A stretch of DNA of 64,000 nucleotides, from NCBI GenBank assembly GCA_964631605.1, contig CAZVYG010000016.1, positions 1 to 64,000 of the forward strand, given 5' to 3'. The notes below the pieces were generated by a model. It was not told the DNA's origin, did not search any database, and saw only the letters and a list, made by a program, of their open reading frames with translations. Positions 1 through 8,056 of this stretch are shown piece after piece; the first letter of the stretch is position 1, and every line of letters starts with the position of its first letter. A program made the position numbers and the translations under genes. The DNA comes from JARKQH01 sp964631605. Lineage in GTDB: Bacteria > Verrucomicrobiota > Verrucomicrobiia > Limisphaerales > UBA8199.

Positions 1-638
1 AAAGCGATGGCAGCCTTGATACGGCGGTCGGTGAATGGCTGGCCGCCGCCCGGCGCGGCCTGGCCACTCACCGCCTGGGTGGTGATGGCTCCAAAGGAGT
101 GGCCGCTCATGCCGACACGTTGAAGGTCCAGGCGGCCGGCCAGCGGATGATTCGTGGTGTCCTGCCAGCGCGCGAGTTGGTCGAGCACGGCGGGAACGTC
201 CTTGACGCGAAGCAGGAAGTTCGGACTCGAGGCCGCCTCGCGCATAGCGCGATTGCGCTCTCGCAACGGCTGGTTTTTCCACACGCCATCATCGCTGCCG
301 GGGTGCTGAAGGAAGACGGCAACATAGCCGCGGGCCGACCAATGTTTGCCGAGATAGGCGCTGCCCTGCTTGGTGCCGCCGAGGCCATGGCTGAAGAGCA
401 CGACCGGCGCGGCGTTCGTTTCGGCGGGCAGATAAACTCGGATCGGTATCTCACGCTGGCGATGGGTGTCCGTGACGGTCAAATCGAGCGGCGCGGGCGG
501 CGCAGCAGCGGGCGACAGCAACGGATCATACGCCTTGCCTGGTGTCATTGGCACGACGGATGGAAGGTGTTCCTGCGCCGAGAAAGCCATGCAGGCGAGG
601 AAGGCTAACAGGCTGAATACTCTGAGTGTCATTCTCAT
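1..638 (-). CDS. Secreted alpha/beta hydrolase, dienelactone hydrolase/PAF-acetylhydrolase-like (3' end outside window)
   Basis: The reading frame is open from the ATG at 638 to the window edge, so the C-terminus is missing (about 212 codons seen). It starts with a hydrophobic signal peptide (MTLRVFSLLAFLACMAFSAQ). An alpha/beta-hydrolase core follows: the oxyanion strand region reads 'VVLFSHGLGG' and the nucleophile elbow 'GMSGHSFGA', with Ser as predicted nucleophile. This pattern fits the COG4188-type dienelactone hydrolase/platelet-activating-factor acetylhydrolase group, so an ester substrate is likely but cannot be named. The start overlaps the stop of the upstream esterase/beta-lactamase gene as ATGA, which implies translational coupling within one operon. 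An alternative ATG lies at 632. Confidence 0.8.
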   Translation of the reverse strand, partial: MRMTLRVFSLLAFLACMAFSAQEHLPSVVPMTPGKAYDPLLSPAAAPPAPLDLTVTDTHRQREIPIRVYLPAETNAAPVVLFSHGLGGTKQGSAYLGKHWSARGYVAVFLQHPGSDDGVWKNQPLRERNRAMREAASSPNFLLRVKDVPAVLDQLARWQDTTNHPLAGRLDLQRVGMSGHSFGAITTQAVSGQAAPGGGQPFTDRRIKAAIA

Positions 639-3121
639 AACTGCGGCCCCGGTTGCTTGTTTCGCCAGAGTGTGCTCGCTTCGTCGTCCGTCACGAAGCC
701 GTCCTTGTTGGCATCGAGCCGGTCAAAGAGCGCGCCGGGCAGTTCATCGCGGGATAGTTTGCCGTCGCCGTTCGTGTCGCGCTGCTGGAAGGCGCGGTTC
801 GCGCCGGCCGTGCGCGGGCCAGTCAATCCGCTGCGACGGCTCGTGATGCCGGCGGCCTCGTTCACCAACGCGCGGAACGCGTTGTATGTCGGCGCGCGGT
901 AGTGTTGCGTCTGGACCATGAAGAGGGCGAACAGGTTGTTTTCCCGGTCAATCCAGAACTGCGTGCCGTTCGCGCCGCCCCACCAATAACCGCCTTCGCC
1001 GTCCACCGCGCCGCCCAGTCCGTATTTTTGGCCGAGCTCGGGCTTGAGGTGGTTCTGGAACATGAGGTCCACGGTTTCCGGCTTGAGCACGCGCACGCCA
1101 TCCAATTCGCCGCGGTTGAGCATCATGCGGCAGAAGCGCTCGTAGTCGGCCGTGGTGCTGCACAAGCCGTGGCCGCCCAGGAACAGGCTTGGCTTTTCGG
1201 TGAGCTTCGAGGATTCGCGTCCCGGTCTGAGCACGCCGGGCCGGGGCTGGGTGTAAATCTGGCAGAGGCGGCTGGCTTTCGCTGGCGGCACCCAGAAATC
1301 CGTGTCCACCATCTTCAGGGGAACGAACACCTTTTCCTTGAGCACTTCATCCAGAGGCTTGCCGGTCACGGCCTCCAAGTAGCGGCCCAGGATGTCAATC
1401 GAGTGGCCGTATTGGTAGCTGGTGCCGGGGTGAAATTTGAGCGGCTGTTTGGCGAGTGTTTCCGAGAATTCCTTCAAGCTGGTGCGCTGACCGCGACTTG
1501 CGGAGAATGCCAGGGCCGCCGCGCCGCCCTCGTCGGCGGCGTCCGTGCCGAGGCTCCCGTAGTAGAGCCCGCTGGAATGGCTCATCAACATGCGCGGCGT
1601 GATGGCGGACTTGGCGGGCACAAGCTGGCCGCCTTCGAGCACCTTGGGCTCCGCCCACTCGGGCAGGTGTTTGGAAATCGGCTCATCCAGCGTGAACTTG
1701 CCTTCGTCGAGCAGCGTCAACGCCGCGACCGCGATGACGGGCTTGGTCATGCTCATCAGGCGGAAGATGCCGTCCTTGGGCATCGGCTTCCGCGCCTCGA
1801 TGTCCTGCCAACCGAAGGCCTCGAAGTAACCGCGCACGCCGTTCTTGTGAACCAGGGCGACGATACCGGCCACATTGGACGCGGCGACATGGCGCTGCAT
1901 CTCGACATCGAGCTTGGCGAGCACGTCGGGTTTGAGGCCGGCCTTCGCGGCCTCGTCGCTGTGCGGCCGCGGTTTGAAGTTCTCGGCCGGCGGCAGCGGC
2001 GCGCTTGGGGCGACTCCGGTGTCTTTCCATCTCGCGGCGTGAGCGAAGCCCGGTCCAACGCGGTCATCGGAGGGCAGTGCGGCGGTGCGGTAAAAGGCCC
2101 AATCATCGTCGCCCAGGGCGCGCAACAGGGCGTTGGGTTGATGGCCGACGCCAGGCACTTCGCGGTAATCATGCGGAATGCCAAGCCGCTCGAGGTGCGC
2201 GTGAAAATCGCGGTTCATCGCCAGCGTTTCGTCGCGGTCGCCGATGATCTGGCGGATGCGCAGGCCGGAGCGCAGGGCGGCGGCGTTCGTCTCGGCGATG
2301 TGCCACGGGCTTTGGCCACGGAAGCAGGCGAGGTCGCCGCCAAACACGGATTGCAGAATGCGGTCGCGGTTGCGCGGGCCGGCGCGGGGCGCTTCGGTGA
2401 AATCCGGCTGCAGCGGGCCGCCGCCGAGGATGGAGACGGCCCCGAACAGTTCGGGATACTTGAAGCCGAGCCGGGCCGCGCCATAACCGCCCATGCTGAA
2501 ACCCTCCAGCATTCGCCATTCGCGCGCGGCCACGGTGCGGAACGAGGCGTCCACATGCGGCAGCAGTTCGCGAATGATGACGGTTTCGACCGGCGCGGAG
2601 CCGTCCTGCCAGTCGCAATACATGCCGTGCGGCAGGCCGTTCACAAACACCACGAGCATCGGCGGCGTCCGGCCCGCGCGGATGGCGTCGTTGAAGTGTG
2701 CCACCAGCGACGGAATGCCAGGCAAACCGCCGCCGCTGCCGTGCAGCCAATAGACCACAGGAAAACGGCGCTCCGGTTCGGCGTCGTAGGCGGGCGGCGT
2801 GTAGAGGTGGTAGCTGACGTTGGTGCCTGCCGCCGCGCTGGCGAAGGTGCAGTGTTGCAGGCGCGGCGCGGACACGGCCTCGGTCACCCACGGCAAGGCG
2901 GGGTGGGCGCGGTTGGTGGTGGCCGACAGAGCCGACCGAGCGAGCGCTTTGAACAACGCGGGTCGCGGCACTTCGTCCGCCGTGAGCCTGCCGTCAGCGT
3001 TCTTGTCCCAAGTGGCGAGGACACGGTCGGGTGACCATTGCGGAGTTTGGGCGGCGGGTTGCGTGGTCTGCGCCAGCAAGGGACACCACGCGGCAAGGCA
3101 AATGAATAAGCTAGTTCTCAT
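635..3121 (-). CDS. Secreted esterase / class C beta-lactamase-fold fusion with EF-hand motifs
   Basis: 828 residues with an N-terminal signal peptide (about 1-18). A calcium EF-hand loop follows at about 39-50 (DKNADGRLTADE). An esterase-D/Fes-type alpha/beta-hydrolase domain spans about 95-340, with nucleophile motif GFSMGGYG near residue 209. A serine beta-lactamase/penicillin-binding-protein-like domain (PF00144 type) spans about 390-760, with the SxxK motif in 'SMTKP' near 457. Two more EF-hand loops sit at about 782-793 (DTNGDGKLSRDE) and 800-812 (DANKDGFVTDDE). Both enzyme domains appear to have their nucleophiles, so the protein is probably a bifunctional extracytoplasmic ester or amide hydrolase. 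It is unlikely to be an antibiotic-resistance beta-lactamase; this fold is widely used for esterases. It overlaps both neighbours by 4 bases. Confidence 0.85.
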   Translation of the reverse strand: MRTSLFICLAAWCPLLAQTTQPAAQTPQWSPDRVLATWDKNADGRLTADEVPRPALFKALARSALSATTNRAHPALPWVTEAVSAPRLQHCTFASAAAGTNVSYHLYTPPAYDAEPERRFPVVYWLHGSGGGLPGIPSLVAHFNDAIRAGRTPPMLVVFVNGLPHGMYCDWQDGSAPVETVIIRELLPHVDASFRTVAAREWRMLEGFSMGGYGAARLGFKYPELFGAVSILGGGPLQPDFTEAPRAGPRNRDRILQSVFGGDLACFRGQSPWHIAETNAAALRSGLRIRQIIGDRDETLAMNRDFHAHLERLGIPHDYREVPGVGHQPNALLRALGDDDWAFYRTAALPSDDRVGPGFAHAARWKDTGVAPSAPLPPAENFKPRPHSDEAAKAGLKPDVLAKLDVEMQRHVAASNVAGIVALVHKNGVRGYFEAFGWQDIEARKPMPKDGIFRLMSMTKPVIAVAALTLLDEGKFTLDEPISKHLPEWAEPKVLEGGQLVPAKSAITPRMLMSHSSGLYYGSLGTDAADEGGAAALAFSASRGQRTSLKEFSETLAKQPLKFHPGTSYQYGHSIDILGRYLEAVTGKPLDEVLKEKVFVPLKMVDTDFWVPPAKASRLCQIYTQPRPGVLRPGRESSKLTEKPSLFLGGHGLCSTTADYERFCRMMLNRGELDGVRVLKPETVDLMFQNHLKPELGQKYGLGGAVDGEGGYWWGGANGTQFWIDRENNLFALFMVQTQHYRAPTYNAFRALVNEAAGITSRRSGLTGPRTAGANRAFQQRDTNGDGKLSRDELPGALFDRLDANKDGFVTDDEASTLWRNKQPGPQL

Positions 3122-4560
3122 GGTTGGTTCGTTGGGTTGTTCTCAGGAATCTCGCCTCGATAAATCCACGCCGTGTTGTGGCCAGGACCGGCGCCCCCAT
3201 CGTAGCCGCAGAAATAGAAGACGCGGCCTTGCTCGCTCGGGAAAGGCGAGGGTTCGATGTCGCGGCAGCCGGTAAGCTTTGCGCCGGCGGAAACGGGATG
3301 CGCGGGGTCGTTGATGTAGCCCCAGTCGTAACTTCCATCGCGGTGGCGGATGAGATAGCAGGAGCCGTTGTTCGGAGGACTGCCCGCGCCGGACCGTTCC
3401 ACCCATGCGCCGCAGAGCCAAAGCGGTTCGCCGGATTTGGAATCGGTGACGGGCAGGAAACGATTGTAGGCGGCGATGGCTCCGCGACGGCGAGCTGTGG
3501 GCGTGTTCCATGCCTGATTGAAGAACGATCTGATGTCGAGTTCCTGTTCGGCGGCGACCACGGGGCGAGTCGGATCGAACCGCGCGATGAGACCGGGATA
3601 CTCGAAGTTGGCAATCAACACCTGATGCTTGCCGCCCTTGGGGTCCGGCACCGCCGTCAGGCCGCGCAGGAACCGCGATTGAAGAATATCTTTGTCAATC
3701 GTCCAGCGATAGACCAGTTCCCACGATGGCTTGTGGCCGTCCACGCGGCGATACAGTCCGCCGTCCACCGGTTTGCCGCTTTCGTCCGTTGTGATGCGGG
3801 CGGCCATGTAGAGGTCGCCGTTGCACTCCGCAAAGCAGAGCACCCGGCTGTAGTCGTAGATCCGTCGGCCCTTGCCCGCTTGAGCCTCGGCGGTGCGTTC
3901 CGGTGTTGCCTCCCAGCGGATGCCGCCCGGCGCGACGGGGTCGTAGCTACCGCGATGAATCCCGCCGCGATTCAGCCCGGCAAGGAGATGATGCACGCCG
4001 GTCACCTTGTCCATGTGCGATCCGAAGGAACGCGCCCCCAGATTGCCGCCGGTGATTTCGCTGCGCTGCCATTGGCCGGTGGCGTCGTTGCGGATGAACA
4101 CCGCGCTCGTTCCGCCCGCGCGCGTCAACTCGGACGGGCTGGCGATGAGCAGGCGCACCGGTTTCGCCAGCGGTTTGCCATGCAGATCGGTGGTGAACGC
4201 GAACGAGATCAATGCCTCGACTCTCATGCAGTCCGCCTCGAACGCGTGGTCCACCTGCCACGGCGCGGCGGGCGCGTCCTTGCGCAGGACTTGCGCGCCC
4301 GGTCTCGGGTCGTTGCCCGTGCGGTCCTGGGCGTAACCGATGCCGGCGAAGAGTTTGCCGTCGTGACCGGCCAGCCACATCGCTTCCGTACCGCCCATGA
4401 AGGTCGCTTTCGCATCGCGAGTGCCGGGGAAATAATCCTGCGTAAAGACGAGCCGCGCCAGTGGGGACGCGCCAAGGACCAGGCGAGCCGGCGCGGGGGC
4501 GGCCAAGACCGCCACCACGACCAGCAACGTCAGCAGGACGGCGCGTCGGCTCGTTTTCAT
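3118..4560 (-). CDS. Exported protein of unknown function, probable beta-propeller
   Basis: 480 residues starting with a clear twin-basic signal peptide (MKTSRRAVLLTLLVVVAVLA, cleavage after about residue 26). The mature part has regularly spaced short strands and recurring phrases such as 'GTEAMWLAGHDGKLFAGIGY' and 'ECNGDLYMAARITTDESGKP', which resemble propeller blades. I do not recognise a named family and see no catalytic motif. Its stop overlaps the start of the next gene by ATGA, and it lies 29 bases downstream of the LTXXQ gene, so all four minus-strand genes 5240-1 likely form one operon. Confidence 0.7.
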   Translation of the reverse strand: MKTSRRAVLLTLLVVVAVLAAPAPARLVLGASPLARLVFTQDYFPGTRDAKATFMGGTEAMWLAGHDGKLFAGIGYAQDRTGNDPRPGAQVLRKDAPAAPWQVDHAFEADCMRVEALISFAFTTDLHGKPLAKPVRLLIASPSELTRAGGTSAVFIRNDATGQWQRSEITGGNLGARSFGSHMDKVTGVHHLLAGLNRGGIHRGSYDPVAPGGIRWEATPERTAEAQAGKGRRIYDYSRVLCFAECNGDLYMAARITTDESGKPVDGGLYRRVDGHKPSWELVYRWTIDKDILQSRFLRGLTAVPDPKGGKHQVLIANFEYPGLIARFDPTRPVVAAEQELDIRSFFNQAWNTPTARRRGAIAAYNRFLPVTDSKSGEPLWLCGAWVERSGAGSPPNNGSCYLIRHRDGSYDWGYINDPAHPVSAGAKLTGCRDIEPSPFPSEQGRVFYFCGYDGGAGPGHNTAWIYRGEIPENNPTNQP

Positions 4561-4589
4561 GCCCGGGCAGCGGAAAGTGCAACCGGGGC

Positions 4590-5240
4590 TCAGAGCTGCT
4601 TCCGTTGCTGCCAGCGGTCGCGCGCCTGTTCGAGCCTATGTGCCCGGGCCTTCTCCCACTTCGCGTATTGCTCGGGCGTCAGCACTTCCTTGATTTGCGG
4701 CGCGAGTTCTTCCCGCATGGCTTTGAACTTTTCCATTTTCTCCTGGGGGGTAAGGTTCTGGTCCTGGCGCAACTCGCGGAACTTCTCCGCCTGCGGCTGG
4801 AGGATGGCTTTCAGCTTCGCTTTCTGGTCCTCAGTGATGTTCCAGTCCTTTTTCGCGGCCTCCATCCGCTCGCGGGCCTGCGTCTGGCGCTGTTGCCACT
4901 TTTCGAATTGCTCCGGCGTGAGGATGTCCTTCAGCTTCGGCTCGGACTCCGCGCGCAGGGCTTTGAGCTTCTCGATCTTCTGTTCGCGCGTGAGGTTCTG
5001 GTCCTGCCAGATGTCACGCAGCTTCTCCATTTGCGGCTGATAGATGTCTTTCAGCTTTGCCTTCTGCTCGTCGGTGAGATTGAGGTCCTTGGCGGCGTCC
5101 TGCATCCGCTCGCGCCACTGGGCCGCCCGCGCACCGGCGAACCGCCCTGGCCCCTGAGCTGCGGCGAAGGCCGCACTTTGCCAATACAACGCGCCAGCCG
5201 TTGCGACCAGCGCGATCAATATCTGCTTCGTGATGTTCAT
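4590..5240 (-). CDS. Periplasmic Spy/CpxP-like LTXXQ-repeat protein
   Basis: 216 residues with a signal peptide (MNITKQILIALVATAGALYW, cleaved near AFA). The mature protein is highly charged and helical and is built from two similar units (about 50-115 and 118-190). Each contains 'LTDEQKAKLK'-type and 'LTPEQ(F/Y)xKW' motifs, the LTXXQ signature of Spy/CpxP-like envelope chaperones or sensors. The ATG at 5240 was chosen because a longer in-frame extension would run through the divergent promoter region and would precede the signal peptide. It is the first gene of a minus-strand operon and is divergent from an ECF sigma factor, consistent with envelope stress control. Confidence 0.85.
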   Translation of the reverse strand: MNITKQILIALVATAGALYWQSAAFAAAQGPGRFAGARAAQWRERMQDAAKDLNLTDEQKAKLKDIYQPQMEKLRDIWQDQNLTREQKIEKLKALRAESEPKLKDILTPEQFEKWQQRQTQARERMEAAKKDWNITEDQKAKLKAILQPQAEKFRELRQDQNLTPQEKMEKFKAMREELAPQIKEVLTPEQYAKWEKARAHRLEQARDRWQQRKQL

Positions 5241-5320
5241 AATAAGACTCGAATCGTTCGTTTCGTTCCGGCGGCTGTTTTGTTCCTTTGAAGCCCCGCC
5301 GTTGGGCTTCACCTTAAACG

Positions 5321-5346
5321 ACGACAGCGGGTTCCGATTCGTTACC
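5321..5346 (-). promoter_or_regulatory. Candidate ECF-sigma promoter for the LTXXQ operon
   Basis: Read on the minus strand, GGTAAC (5346-5341) is followed after exactly 17 bases by CGTCGT starting at 5323. This is the AAC-N17-CGT layout of ECF promoters (compare Bacillus SigX-type TGTAAC-N17-CG). The predicted start of transcription near 5314 leaves a leader of about 75 bases before the ATG at 5240. Confidence 0.55.
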
Positions 5347-5376
5347 GAGTCCTGCAAAATTTTGAGAAAAGATTTA

Positions 5377-5402
5377 TGTAACGGGTTTTGGGTGTCGTTC
5401 GT
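5377..5402 (+). promoter_or_regulatory. Candidate autoregulatory ECF-sigma promoter
   Basis: TGTAAC (5377-5382) is followed after exactly 17 bases by CGT (5400-5402) and then AAAA. It has the same AAC-N17-CGT form as the minus-strand site 31 bases away. The GTG start of the sigma gene at 5414 is only about 12 bases past the -10 element, so the transcript would have almost no leader. Confidence 0.5.
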
Positions 5403-5413
5403 AAAATAACCGG

Positions 5414-6016
5414 GTGCATGGCGAAGAAGCCCAGGCTCCTGAGGCCACGGTGGATTGGTCCGCCGACATCGCCGCCTGGCAGCGCGACCGTGACGAGGGC
5501 GCGGCCCGACGGCTGATGGCGGCGCTGTACCCATGCGTGATGTCCATCATCCGGGGCCGGCTGCCCCGGCGGCAGGGGGAAGAGGATTTGGCGCAGGAAG
5601 TCTTTGTGCGGTTCTTTGAAAAGCTGGGCAGTTACGATGGCCGCGCGCCGCTGACCCATTGGGTCTCACGGATGGCTGTCAATGTGTGCATTGACGCCCA
5701 GCGCGCCGAGGCCCGGCGTCCGGAGTTGCGGTGGGCCGACTTGAGCGAGGCCGAGGCTGAGGCGCTGAGTGCGGCACTTGCAGATGGCGCGGCCGAGGCG
5801 CCGGATGCGGCGGCGGCCAGCGACCTGGTTACGAAGCTGCTGGAGGGGCTCGAGGCGAAGGACCGGTTGGTGGTGCAAATGATTGACGTGGAAGGCCGCA
5901 GCGTGCGCGAGGTGCGGGAATTGACCGGCTGGGCCGAACCGGCGATTCGAATCCGGGCTTTTCGCGCCCGGCGCAAACTGCGCAAGGCGATTTTGGCATT
6001 GGAGAAAGAGCGATGA
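5414..6016 (+). CDS. ECF-type RNA polymerase sigma factor
   Basis: 200 residues. Region sigma-2 (about 30-100) has the typical 'EEDLAQEVFVRFFEKLGSY' helix and 'WVSRMAVNVCIDAQR'. Region sigma-4 (about 140-195) has 'LEAKDRLVVQMIDVEGRSV' followed by a recognition helix. The start is taken as GTG at 5414; the next in-frame Met is 34 codons on, inside the sigma-2 region, and an ATG at 5418 is out of frame. The gene overlaps the next one by ATGA (6013-6016), and a matching promoter motif sits immediately upstream. It probably directs polymerase to the divergent LTXXQ operon and to itself. Confidence 0.9.
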   Translation: MHGEEAQAPEATVDWSADIAAWQRDRDEGAARRLMAALYPCVMSIIRGRLPRRQGEEDLAQEVFVRFFEKLGSYDGRAPLTHWVSRMAVNVCIDAQRAEARRPELRWADLSEAEAEALSAALADGAAEAPDAAAASDLVTKLLEGLEAKDRLVVQMIDVEGRSVREVRELTGWAEPAIRIRAFRARRKLRKAILALEKER

Positions 6017-6309
6017 AAACGAACGACGCATGGAGAAGGTTGAGTGACGCCGCGCGCCGGCGTTCTCGAACGGCCGAGCCCCAGACGGAGCTGCCTTGGG
6101 GGTTCGAGCCTGCCGTGATGGCCCGGTTGCGCGCCCGGCGCTCGTCACCTGCGGAGCTGTGGCTGCGCTTGGCGTGGCGCATGGTGCCCGCGGGGGCGGC
6201 GGTGTTTCTGGTCTGCTGGCTCGCGTTTCGACCCGCGCCGGCCAACTGGGCGGCGTTTGAGAGCAACGAGTTGACCGAGTTGTTGATCCAGGAGGTATTC
6301 CCGCAATGA
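6013..6309 (+). CDS. Small single-pass membrane protein, probable anti-sigma factor
   Basis: 98 residues. A basic cytoplasmic stretch (1-55) is followed by one membrane segment (about 58-75, 'AWRMVPAGAAVFLVCWLAF') and a short acidic outer tail. No zinc-binding anti-sigma motif (HxxxCxxC) is present. The anti-sigma role is inferred from position: it is coupled by ATGA overlaps both to the ECF sigma gene before it and to the periplasmic protein after it. Confidence 0.65.
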   Translation: MKTNDAWRRLSDAARRRSRTAEPQTELPWGFEPAVMARLRARRSSPAELWLRLAWRMVPAGAAVFLVCWLAFRPAPANWAAFESNELTELLIQEVFPQ

Positions 6310-6739
6310 ACATGACCACCTTCAAAATCCTTGTCAGTCTGCTGGCTCTCTTTGGATTGGGCGCCGGCAGCGGTTACGTCGTGGCCAGTCGGACGGGTCC
6401 CCCGTCTTTCACTCCAGCGGAACGCCCAATCGTCCCCGCGCCCAGCTTCCGGACGAACCCGCCCCCCCGTCTCTTTGCGCGGTGGTCCGAGGCGCGCATT
6501 ACCGAATACCGCGAACTGCTGAATCTCAGTCCGGCCCAGGAAGCCGCCCTGCGCGGTCACTTCGATGCCCTGGCGGCGGACTACGACGCCCTGCGCGCCG
6601 ACNNNNNNNNNNCGTCCGCAGGCGGATGACCGAATCCATCGGGCGCGCGAACACGGCGATTGCCCGCGAGCTTACCCCCGAGCAGCGCCGCCTCTTCTGG
6701 CAGCATCTGCGGGAGAAGGCCAAGAGGGTGGGAGATTGA
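6306..6739 (+). CDS. Membrane-anchored periplasmic LTXXQ/heavy-metal-sensor-like protein, interrupted by an assembly gap
   Basis: The protein begins with a signal anchor (MTTFKILVSLLALFGLGAGS) and a Pro-rich linker. The folded part contains 'YRELLNLSPAQEAALRGHF' before the gap and 'ARELTPEQRRLFWQHLREK' after it. This is the helix-LTPEQ pattern of CpxP/ZraP-like (periplasmic sensor) proteins. The 10 N at 6603-6612 shift the frame: the two halves are in different frames, so the true gap length must be 2 mod 3. It forms a sigma/anti-sigma/periplasmic-sensor set with the two genes before it and is probably the stress-sensing part. Confidence 0.75.
6603..6612. other. Assembly gap (10 N)
   Basis: Ten undetermined bases inside a coding sequence. 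The reading frame before and after the gap differs, so this is a placeholder rather than a measured length. Confidence 0.99.
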
Positions 6740-6823
6740 GGCCTCTGCTGCCGGCGCCTGATCTTAGCCGGAAGCGTGAACTTGAGAATGGGTCAAGCCC
6801 GCGCGTATCGGCGACCCACGCCT

Positions 6824-7954
6824 TCATTTGAAAGGTTGAATCACCGCCTCGAAAGCCGGCTTGGGCCGGGCCTGGCGATCGAACAGCAGGGGATGATTGA
6901 CCCGCCGCCAGGGGAAGTCGTTGAGCCAACTGCGGCCGTCGTGCAAATCCCAAAAGGCCACCCGCGTGATGGTTTTGTCGTAACGCGAAAACAGCTCGAA
7001 CAGCCGGCGATACTGCCCGGCCTGCCGCTGCAGAACCTCCGGCGGGCAACCCTGGGCAAAGGGATCATATTTCGCCAGCTCGGGCCGATGTTTGCCGTTG
7101 TCCGCCCACCACTTCGAGCGCAGCACCACGTCAATGTCCAGCTCGGTGATCATCACCTGCAGCCCGAGGTCGCGAATGGCGACGATGGTGTCCTCCAGGT
7201 CCTGCCACGGAATGGCATCCAATTCAAAATGGCCCTGGATGCCGACCGCGTGAATCGGGGCTTTGCGGTCGAGCAGGGTTTGGAGCAGGCGCAGCAGTTT
7301 CTTGCGTTTGGCGGGCTGCTCGATGTTGTAATCGTTCAGGACCAGCACGGCGTCCGGATCAACCCGGTGCGCGTCCTCGAAGGCCTGGACGATGAACTCC
7401 TCGCCCGTCAAGGTCACCCATTGCGAGGGCCTCAGGTACTCCTGGCCGTCATCCAGCGGTTCATTGACCACATCCCAGGAGATGAGCTTGCCACGATAGC
7501 GCCCGGCCACCGTTTCAATATGCGCGCGCATGCGTTCGAGGAGCTTCTCGCGGGTGACCGTCTGGCCGTTGTCCCGGAAAATCCAGGGTGGCGTGCGCTC
7601 GTCTTTGGCCCAAACCAGGCAATGACCGCAGGCCTTCTGCTTGTTTCGGGCGGCAAACGCCATGAACGCGTCCGCCAGCTCAAAATCGAACTGCCCCTCG
7701 ACCCGCTGGACGTGCATCATCTTCATGCAATTGGCCGGCGTCAGGGCGTCGAATTGCCGCGCAATCAGTTCCTGCTCCGCGGTTGAGTAAGCGTCAGGCA
7801 AGCGCCCGTCCAGGGCGACTCCAACCAGAAACCGGCCTGCGAATCGCTCGCGGAGTGAGGACGCGTTGGTGGCGGCCAGACACTCGCCTGCGCTCCAGCC
7901 AGCGGCCAGGCAAAGGCTGAGCCAGGCTAACCAGGGTCGTGGAAGCTTGTTCAT
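6824..7954 (-). CDS. Secreted endo-1,4-beta-xylanase, glycoside hydrolase family 10
   Basis: 376 residues with a signal peptide (1 to about 27). The GH10 barrel is complete. It shows 'PANCMKMMHVQRVEGQFDF' (the xylan-binding start), the acid/base Glu in 'SWDVVNEPL' (near residue 163), 'QGHFE', and the nucleophile Glu in 'MITELDID' (near 270). The C-terminal 'VAFWDLHDGRSWL' and 'PLLFD' motifs are also typical. The enzyme would cut xylan backbones outside the cell. It stands alone and is divergent from the M20 peptidase gene. The ATG at 7954 was chosen because it gives the signal peptide; longer extensions have no support. Confidence 0.93.
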   Translation of the reverse strand: MNKLPRPWLAWLSLCLAAGWSAGECLAATNASSLRERFAGRFLVGVALDGRLPDAYSTAEQELIARQFDALTPANCMKMMHVQRVEGQFDFELADAFMAFAARNKQKACGHCLVWAKDERTPPWIFRDNGQTVTREKLLERMRAHIETVAGRYRGKLISWDVVNEPLDDGQEYLRPSQWVTLTGEEFIVQAFEDAHRVDPDAVLVLNDYNIEQPAKRKKLLRLLQTLLDRKAPIHAVGIQGHFELDAIPWQDLEDTIVAIRDLGLQVMITELDIDVVLRSKWWADNGKHRPELAKYDPFAQGCPPEVLQRQAGQYRRLFELFSRYDKTITRVAFWDLHDGRSWLNDFPWRRVNHPLLFDRQARPKPAFEAVIQPFK

Positions 7955-8056
7955 GCGCCCGCCACTGTAGTCTGCGCCCGCGGCCGTCGCAATCCCCGGC
8001 TCGACACCCGCCCGCGGTCGCTTTACCCTCCGAGCGCGTTGCCGTTTGGGTTCACC

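Noticed and set aside
902..3034. A 710-codon open frame on the plus strand
   Set aside because: It lies opposite the esterase/beta-lactamase gene, whose motifs are clear. The plus-strand product has no recognisable domain and is a product of GC-rich codon usage.
3124..5040. A 638-codon plus-strand open frame across two minus-strand genes
   Set aside because: It spans the exported protein and the LTXXQ gene in antisense, and shows low-complexity composition typical of shadow frames.
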